Source of the DNA: Halichondria panicea
Taxonomy: Eukaryota > Porifera > Demospongiae > Suberitida > Halichondriidae
Assembly (NCBI RefSeq): GCF_963675165.1
Contig: NC_087377.1
Coordinates: 12,386,632-12,450,631, forward strand
Direction of reading: 5' to 3'
Length of the DNA: 64,000 nucleotides
Shown: piece by piece, positions 57,659 to 64,000 of the stretch
How positions within the stretch are numbered: position 1 is the stretch's first letter
How the letters are laid out: every line of letters begins with the position of its first letter
The notes under the pieces: model-generated
Databases searched by the model: none
What the model was told of the DNA's origin: nothing
Seen by the model: only the letters and a program-made list of their open reading frames with translations
Made by a program: the position numbers and the translations under genes

Positions 57659-60600
57659 ATGGTTGAATTTTGGATTAAGATGGCCTTGATACTTCAAAGC
57701 CTGTACAAAACGGCAAGTGCAAGTAAGAATACAGTGAGCAGTATTAAAACATGCAGTTTAATTATAAAATGCATGCATATGCAGATTCTGCTTTGATGTC
57801 TAGCGCTGGTGATGGCTTGGCCTGCCCCACTATCTCAGTGGTATTCACCTGCTCTGTTAATAGAAGTTCACTTTTGTGGGAAGTGGATCCTCCACCTGAC
57901 GTGGTTACTGCGCAGTTGACACAAGTGGTGTCTTCTGCTTCTACTGAGCTAGTACCTATAGGGGTAGAACGTTTCATGTTTCAAGCAGCTAGAACTAAAT
58001 TTAGTAGTAATAGCCTCACCTCCACCCTTACCACAGTCACTGAGGTGTCCTTGCTGAACGGCACCGTTGTACGTTGTATTGGAGAAGCAACAGAATCCCT
58101 AACGATCATTGTTGCAGGTGAGACATAATTATATAATAGTTTTAATTGAGTACAACTGATCTCTTACAGAGCCACCCACTTCTCCATCAGCTCCAATAGT
58201 GGCTTCACAACAAAACCAAATCAGTTCCTCTATTATCACTCTGGAGTGGGACCCTCCCTCCTCTACTGGTGGTGTGTCTGTCAGCTACGTCCTCACCATC
58301 TCCCCAACACCTCTCTCCGGGTCACCAGTCACCGTGGAGACCACCTCAGCACAGATAACTGTCTCCTACAACACTCCCTACAATATGACCATCAGAGCTG
58401 ACAACTGTGCTGGCTCTAGTACTGATGTGATGGTGACAATTCCTTTTATTGGTTATACTAGCTTCACTGTACATTTAATTTAATGCAGTTACCTGCCCTT
58501 CTAACCCACCACCTGCGAACAGAGTTACCATTGTTGGTGCTCCACCACTGCCTGCACTAGTAGGTTCAACACTAAGCTTCACTTGCAATGGAGAGACGGT
58601 ATCAGCAACCTGTGAGAGTAATGGACGATGGTCACCTGACCCCGCCACATACGTCTGTCTCTCAGGTAGGTATATTCACTGTCATGACTGTATACTATAA
58701 TCTTTTCTCAGATCTCACCTGTGGCTCTCCTGCTGCACCATCCAATGGCAGTGTGGATGTCAGTGGTGGGACACCACCCTTCTCACTGGGTTCAGAAGTC
58801 ACCTATCACTGTGACGATGCATGGACTGTTCCCCCTTGATGTGAGGACCAGCACATGCGCTGATATGGGGGGTAGGGGAGAGTGGGTGGAGAATCCTGGG
58901 AGCTTGGTGTGCAGGGAGAGGCCAGGTGAGGCAGCCAATTCCATTTCTTGTTTTTAAACTTTACTTCTTTATATGCAGCTAATTGCACAGTACCCAAGGA
59001 GTCCTCCAACGGAACTATAGTGAACTATGAGAGGTTGAATGAGACAGTGTTGGAGGGAACAGTGCTGACTTACCAGTGTGACAGTGGACTCTCACTGACT
59101 GGACCCAACACCATCACTTGCACTAATGCTGGAGTCTGGAGCACTGGGCCTGACACCATCGTGTGTGTGTCACCAACTGAAGGTGAGGATAATTAACCCG
59201 AGACTCGTAGGCAAACATGGGTTTTAGTAGTTTCTTGTTACCCGAGGCCGTGCCGCGGCCAGCGGGTATAGTAGTCCATTGTCTGTTTGCGTATTCTGAG
59301 TCTACTCACCTGGATATCATAGTTGTTTTGGAAGGCTTCTTCGCTGACTCTCTTAGTTTTGCTGTGCTGTCCAACTCAGTCATACACTACTGCTTTTATT
59401 GTACATGTATATCACTCCTCTGGTTTCTATATCTTGTCTTTAGTGTTCTAGTCTGTCTGTCTGTTTACCTGTGTATTTTGAGTCCGCTCACCTGGCTGCC
59501 ATATAATTATAGCGATTCTTTTGCAGCATGGATAGCCTCAACACAAAAAGTTCAGTTATTGGAGTGGTTGCTTTGAATGAAAGCGAGCAAATCTTACCCT
59601 GCACGCGTTTAGGTATACAATGTATACGTATATACATGAGCCTAAAGCATTAATTTGAGGCGCACCAGTATGATTGTACTATATATACTACACAGCCATG
59701 TGCATGGAGCGTCTTGGGAAGGCTGGCTCTGCTGTGATCAGTGGCGTGTCTATATAAGGTGTGAGCACCCCCCCCCTGGCCTCCCAGACAACTATGAAAA
59801 TAATCTAGCTATCAGCACTGGCTGTGCAGCTCTATCGAGGCAAACTATATTGGCAAGTCATGGCCACACCCAACTTGACAATTGATGCATGCACAATGAG
59901 CATTGGCAATATTATTATTCAATCATGATTCAATCAGCAATTTGTTTCCCCTTGTCTAATTAACGATGGGGCATAAAATTTCAGCTACATGCTGTGCACG
60001 TCAAGGACTTAGTGCTTGTCAGATGCATGTGTTAGCTTAGTTACGATCGTAACCACACTCATGTTGTAATATACAATGTCACATGCTCCAGGGTTTGCAG
60101 CGACATTGAAGTTATCACACACTATTTTTCATCCTCAAAATTTAGGAAAATCACTCGTGCAAAGTAAACGCTTTTTCTAGGAGGGGACCCCCCGCTCTAC
60201 CAACGGCTAATTTGGCGCTCGGATGCAAGTATCCTATATTTAAGCTAATCACCCCTTAATATTTGAAAACCACATTTTCACCCGCTTGGGCAAATTCCCC
60301 TGATATGATATGTATATAACATTCCGGACTTCTTTGCTGACTCTGCTGTGCATGATCCTATAGCTAGCTATATAATATTATTATAGTCCCATGCATGCAT
60401 AAGTCTGACCATGCACCACCATCTACAGTACGTGGTGTCTAGTGGCACCACAGCCGTTTTCAAATTATAAATCATTATTCTGGTTGTCTTCTGCATGACT
60501 ATATTATATAGACCTTAATTCATTGTCCTCTGTGAATTGCTGCTATAGGTTTCCATGATATATACATTAAAATTAATTCTGCGGTTTTCCCAGAGTCTGT

Positions 60601-60982
60601 CACATAATTATAATATTGGTATAACAACACAGTACTCTGGTTGTGATAATATATACTAGTGCTCTATAGTTTGTTATCCCTATATAATTATTGCCAATCT
60701 TCCACAGCCCCGACTGTGACAGCTGCTGCCACACTATCAACTGGTGTAACTCTTGCCATCGGTGTTATTATTACTTTCGTTGCGTCTACTCTCCTTGGAT
60801 TTCTCGCTGGGCTCCTAGTGATGTACTCGTTCACGCGTAAGAAGGCAGTGTACTACACAAGAAAAACAGCATTATCTGTTGTAGAACCCACTAAACCAGT
60901 TGGTCCTGTTTATGAGGAGGTGTCACCCAAAGAGGAGATTGAGCTGAACACTAACCAGGCGTATGGACCATTAGGACGGTGA
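57659..60982 (+). CDS. Receptor F: Ig-FN3-CCP-TM protein, CCP2 exon frameshifted
   Basis: Exons: 57659-57722 (signal peptide, MVEFWIKMALILQSLYKTAS), 57785-58117 (Ig-like, LACPTISVVFTCSVN), 58170-58451 (FN3, LEWDPPSSTGGVSVSYVLT), 58489-58665 (CCP1), 58712-58925 (CCP2), 58979-59182 (CCP3) and 60708-60982 (membrane span VTLAIGVIITFVASTLLGFL, RKK, tail). CCP2 has four extra bases (GACGATGCATGGACTG against GACGAGGGACTG in B; near 58815-58822), so it runs to a stop at 58839. Skipping that exon leaves the frame open and gives about 444 residues. The tail has VYEEVSPKEEIEL and ends NQAYGPLGR. The intron before the last exon is 1.5 kb and holds unrelated sequence with one cluster-foreign open frame (59217-59576). 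Function as for B; status uncertain between a recent pseudogene and an exon-skipping gene. Confidence 0.78.
59183..60707. other. Expanded last intron of receptor F
   Basis: In the other receptors this intron is about 50-75 bp; here it is 1.5 kb. It contains a CAGTGGCGTGTCTATATAAGG end like that of the 5 bp-duplication family (about 59740), a C-run, and TTTTCCCAGAGTCTGTCACA from the 15.2 kb MITE family (about 60585). No exon is supported. Confidence 0.65.
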
Positions 60983-61265
60983 AACTTCGGGCTATTAATA
61001 CTATTATTTTCTAGCCAGTATTATGTAGCTAGTGTTCATCTATAGATTGGTAATGATTTGTTTGACAATAATAATTATAAACAATAATAATTATAGCACA
61101 TTCATTAATAATATCAACAAAGAAACGAGTACACATTGTTCAGTTACTGTTCTGTCAACCTATATACATACAGTTAAAAGGAAGTGCATCATAGCATAAG
61201 AAAAAATAAGCAATTGCAATGTACTTGTATAAGCTACACACATGTAGACAGTCTGCCATTACGCA

Positions 61266-63790
61266 AAGATTCACGTTGGATTGTGTTGTTACAGGGTGAG
61301 GTGAGACAGCTCGTCCACTCCAGCAGACTGTACCAGGGCATTGTCACTGCTCTGTATAGGCACTCCTGCATGGTATAGGTGTGTGTATGTTAGGGGGGGG
61401 GGGAGACATGTAAACTAGAGCATTGAAGTGCAAACCCTCGGCTGGTAACATGATTATAAAGAAACCAGAAGAGTGGTATAATGCAGTGCATGTAGTAATG
61501 TATGTCTAGCAACTCAGGAGCAATAAAACAAATCAGACTGGCCGGAGGCATGCATGCTGAAACATTTAAGAACAGAGCTTTAGTGGTACATAAGACATGC
61601 ACTGTGGACTAGGTCCTAGTCTAGGATCACAGTAAAGAAGCCTGGAGTCTTAGAGAAGTATGGCTGCTGGAGTAGGATCCCCATGCAGAGTCAGCTAACA
61701 GAGAATCAACAAACCAGTCACAATTCTAGCTTTCTATTGTAGTGACCCTTTTCCACTGTTCCTGGTACAGGATCACTTCAGCTGTAAATACGTAGGGTAC
61801 CTCGAATAAAGGCCACGTACAGTTAGCTAGCTGCACCGTGCAAGTTCAAGCTTCTCGCTTTTATTCTACAACAAAACTATAACATCGAAATCTGCCACTA
61901 TTAACTTGTGTGTGGAGGCTATCCATGCTGTAGACACAGTGCTATGGCATCTAGGTGAGTAGACTCACCAAACAGACAAAGAAACCAACGTACCACTATA
62001 CCTATGGCCGCCCACGCGCGCCTCGGGTAATAAGTGGAGTATGCAGATCTACAATGTACATTATCAAAACCGTATAGCGGGTATATTTCGAGGGTATAAA
62101 TTTTCGCGGATGTGCCTTTAGAAAGATTTTTGCGGATTTAATTTTCGTGGAATAGCGCCTTTTTTGCAGCATGCATGCATGCATGGAATATTAAATTCAC
62201 GGTTATAAATGTTCGCGGTTCATGCCTAATCCGCGGCGAAAACCACAAACATTTTTATACTCTCGAAATATACCCTCTATACGGTTTGAAATAGTTGTAG
62301 GAAACAAGGACACAAACTGTTTTGGAGCATAATTATGGCTTCTACACATTCCTAACAACTTACCAGGATAGAGTTCAGGAATAGATCGACGTGTCTCTTG
62401 AACACTCTCTTACCCAGCGACTTGGCAAACACTTTAAAGCTGTGGGAGAAGAATGAGGGGTGAGGTTGTGTGATGTGTGTGGATGTGCTGTGTGATTGAG
62501 GGTGTAATGGGGTATGGGATAAAGGTATGTTGTGTAGATTGGGTATACTTTGTACATGTGCATGTGGTATAAATATCCAACTGTGGACAGAGAGAGAGAG
62601 AAAGTGTTAGAGCAACATTGAACACATGCACTCAAGATACCGTATAGCCACAACACATAATACAACACAAATACTGTACAAGCATTGCATGTTCTGTGGA
62701 ATGCACTTCTTACAGTGTCAACTTTTGAGGACATTAATCTGTTTAGCGAAGAACTGGTGTCTAAGAAATTTCAACCCATACACTATCCCTAAAGAAACTG
62801 GAGAGCTACTTTCATATATCTTACTCATCTCACCAGTTTGAGCAGTGACTCCAGGAGGTTGATGTGTTGAGGGTAGTGTCTGTGTTGTAGTGTCTCAGCA
62901 CAGAGGAGGGAGGACACTCGGTCACCACATCCACTCACACCACTCAGCTCTCCAAGCACAATAATAAAACTGGAGAGGGGGGTACAAAATTAGTAAAACT
63001 GCCTCAATTTACATCACACAACACATTCACAACCCTTGGATCCACCACATTTATACCACATGCACATGTACAAAGTACCTTATCAAACACATCTTTGTAC
63101 ATGATCAGTACACCTAATCTACATAACATCAACATACCTTTATCCCATACCCCACTACACCCTCAATCACATAGCATATCCACACATATCACACACCCTC
63201 ACTCTTCTCCCACAGCTCTCCCGGCTTGTGATAGTGTGAGTCCATACATCCTCCCCTCCTCATTTTGGGGGCCAATGAACCACACCGGTACATCTGCTGG
63301 TCTGGGTTGTCATGAATACGATGCACCACGCCAAATACAGCCGGTCCATGATCAATATCAGAGGAGCTGAGGAATGGGGAGGAAGAACAGTAATTGAATT
63401 GCTTCTAATCCCAAAACGTATACTGCATGACTATAATTATACACATACTCAAAATCACCAGCCTCAGGAGTTCCTTTGCCATGCAGTTGATCCTATCTTA
63501 CATAGTCTGCCAGCTCCTCTAGGTTAATTAATTGGTCTTCCAGAGTAATTAACTCTTCATCATCCATTAATAGTCAATCAAGCAAGCAAGCAACTGCAAT
63601 GAGACAAAACAGAGGATAAAGATCCACTACACAATAAACATCAAGTGAGACAGGGATTTAGCTCTGATAAAGGGTCATGCAATCTATAACCATTATTTGA
63701 TGGACATAAATGATAAAGGGTCATGCAATGTACATAACATTACTGGTTGGCTGGTCTCTGGGAGGAACTCCCTCATAACCACGGAGGCTG
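61266..63790 (-). pseudogene. HEAT-like partner gene, copy 4 (most exons present)
   Basis: Minus-strand segments, 5' to 3' of the gene: 63745-63790 (SLRGYEGVPPRDQPTS), about 63480-63560 (MDDEELITLEDQLINLEELA; possible start exon or internal), about 63200-63372 (GPAVFGVVHRIHDNPDQQMY, RCGSLAPKMRRGG), about 62836-62960 (GELSGVSGCGDRVSSLLCAE, TLQHRHYPQHINLL, ESLLKL), 62362 to about 62440 (FKVFAKSLGKRVFKRHVDLF) and 61266 to about 61350 (SDNALVQSAGVDELSHLTL-stop). The last exon has lost the LHQLLGRMILRGR part and stops early. Helical leucine-rich segments suggest HEAT/ARM repeats; the family and function are not recognised. It faces receptor F tail to tail, like copies 1 to 3. Confidence 0.5.
62067..62287. 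mobile_element. MITE with AAACCGTATAGCGGG ends
   Basis: AAACCGTATAGCGGGTATAT faces its near-complement at the right end (CCTCTATACGGTTT). Inside, TTTTCGCGGAT and GATTTTTGCGG repeats are seen, plus a TGCA run (GCATGCATGCATGCATGG). It lies between exons of copy 4. Related ends: 21385-21534 and about 50428. Confidence 0.8.
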
Positions 63791-64000
63791 ACATACACAA
63801 AAAAATGGTAGTGGGCTCATGTAAAGTGTATCTAGAAAGTGAAAGCACTAAGAGAATGCAGTGATGTCATTGTAATGATGTAATAAAACGTCTCATGTTT
63901 CACATGGAGACTAGGTATCACTGGTCAACTATGGACATGGTTCAAACACACTAATATATCGACAACACTTCATGGCAATTGGTAGAAGAGCTTCCTCCCC
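63791..64000. other. Window end, no gene seen
   Basis: This flanks the partner-gene copy 4. The parallel block at 22620-22680 is only weakly similar. Confidence 0.5.

Noticed and set aside
59217-59576. 119-residue hydrophobic open frame in the last intron of gene F
   Set aside because: No homology recognised, low-complexity hydrophobic content, inside an intron with transposon pieces.

Overview
The window looks like nuclear DNA of an early-branching animal, most likely a demosponge. The evidence is AT-rich DNA with short introns, animal modules (Ig-like, fibronectin III, sushi/CCP, death domain, ankyrin, tyrosinase), a secreted domain family that I associate with sponge and cnidarian genomes, and a very high density of small inverted-repeat transposons. 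The species is not determined. There is no sign of a prokaryotic, viral or organellar origin.

Layout. 0-20 kb holds few genes: an intronless membrane-tyrosinase-like gene (3850-5664, minus) and a four-exon ankyrin-death gene (7965-9486, plus). The rest is transposon-derived, including a 1.6 kb element with 10 bp flanking repeats, a foldback element, several long-TIR elements and a long CA microsatellite. 20.9-61 kb is a tandem receptor cluster, all on the plus strand. It holds a small Ig-FN3 gene with a GPI-signal-like end (20992-22018), five fuller receptors (called A 24279-26142, B 34579-38566, C 42714-44317, E 54436-56635 and F 57659-60982) and two clear pseudogenes (C' 45611-46166 and D 47250-48081). 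The receptors read: signal peptide, Ig-like domain, FN3 domain, two or three CCP domains, one membrane span, and a short tail with YEEV and YGPL/V tyrosine motifs. All introns are phase 1. A and F each have one CCP exon broken by a 2 or 4 base insertion, but skipping that exon keeps the frame. Between the receptors lie decayed copies of a second, convergent minus-strand gene with HEAT-like helical repeats. Receptor and partner therefore seem to have been duplicated together as one unit.

Other genes: a minus-strand pseudogene of a secreted sponge/cnidarian-type protein (29140-30285), a second surface-protein relic (32360-32755), and a 2.47 kb DNA transposon (51908-54379). The transposon carries an intact DDE transposase and a tail-to-tail second ORF, and ends 56 bp upstream of receptor gene E. 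Another transposon ends just before the start codon of gene B.

Interpretation (inference): this is an actively duplicating, decaying and recombining family of cell-surface receptors with SH2/PTB-type tyrosine motifs, of the kind expected for self/non-self or microbe recognition. The linked ankyrin-death gene and GPI-type Ig-FN3 gene could belong to the same biology, but nothing in the sequence proves it.
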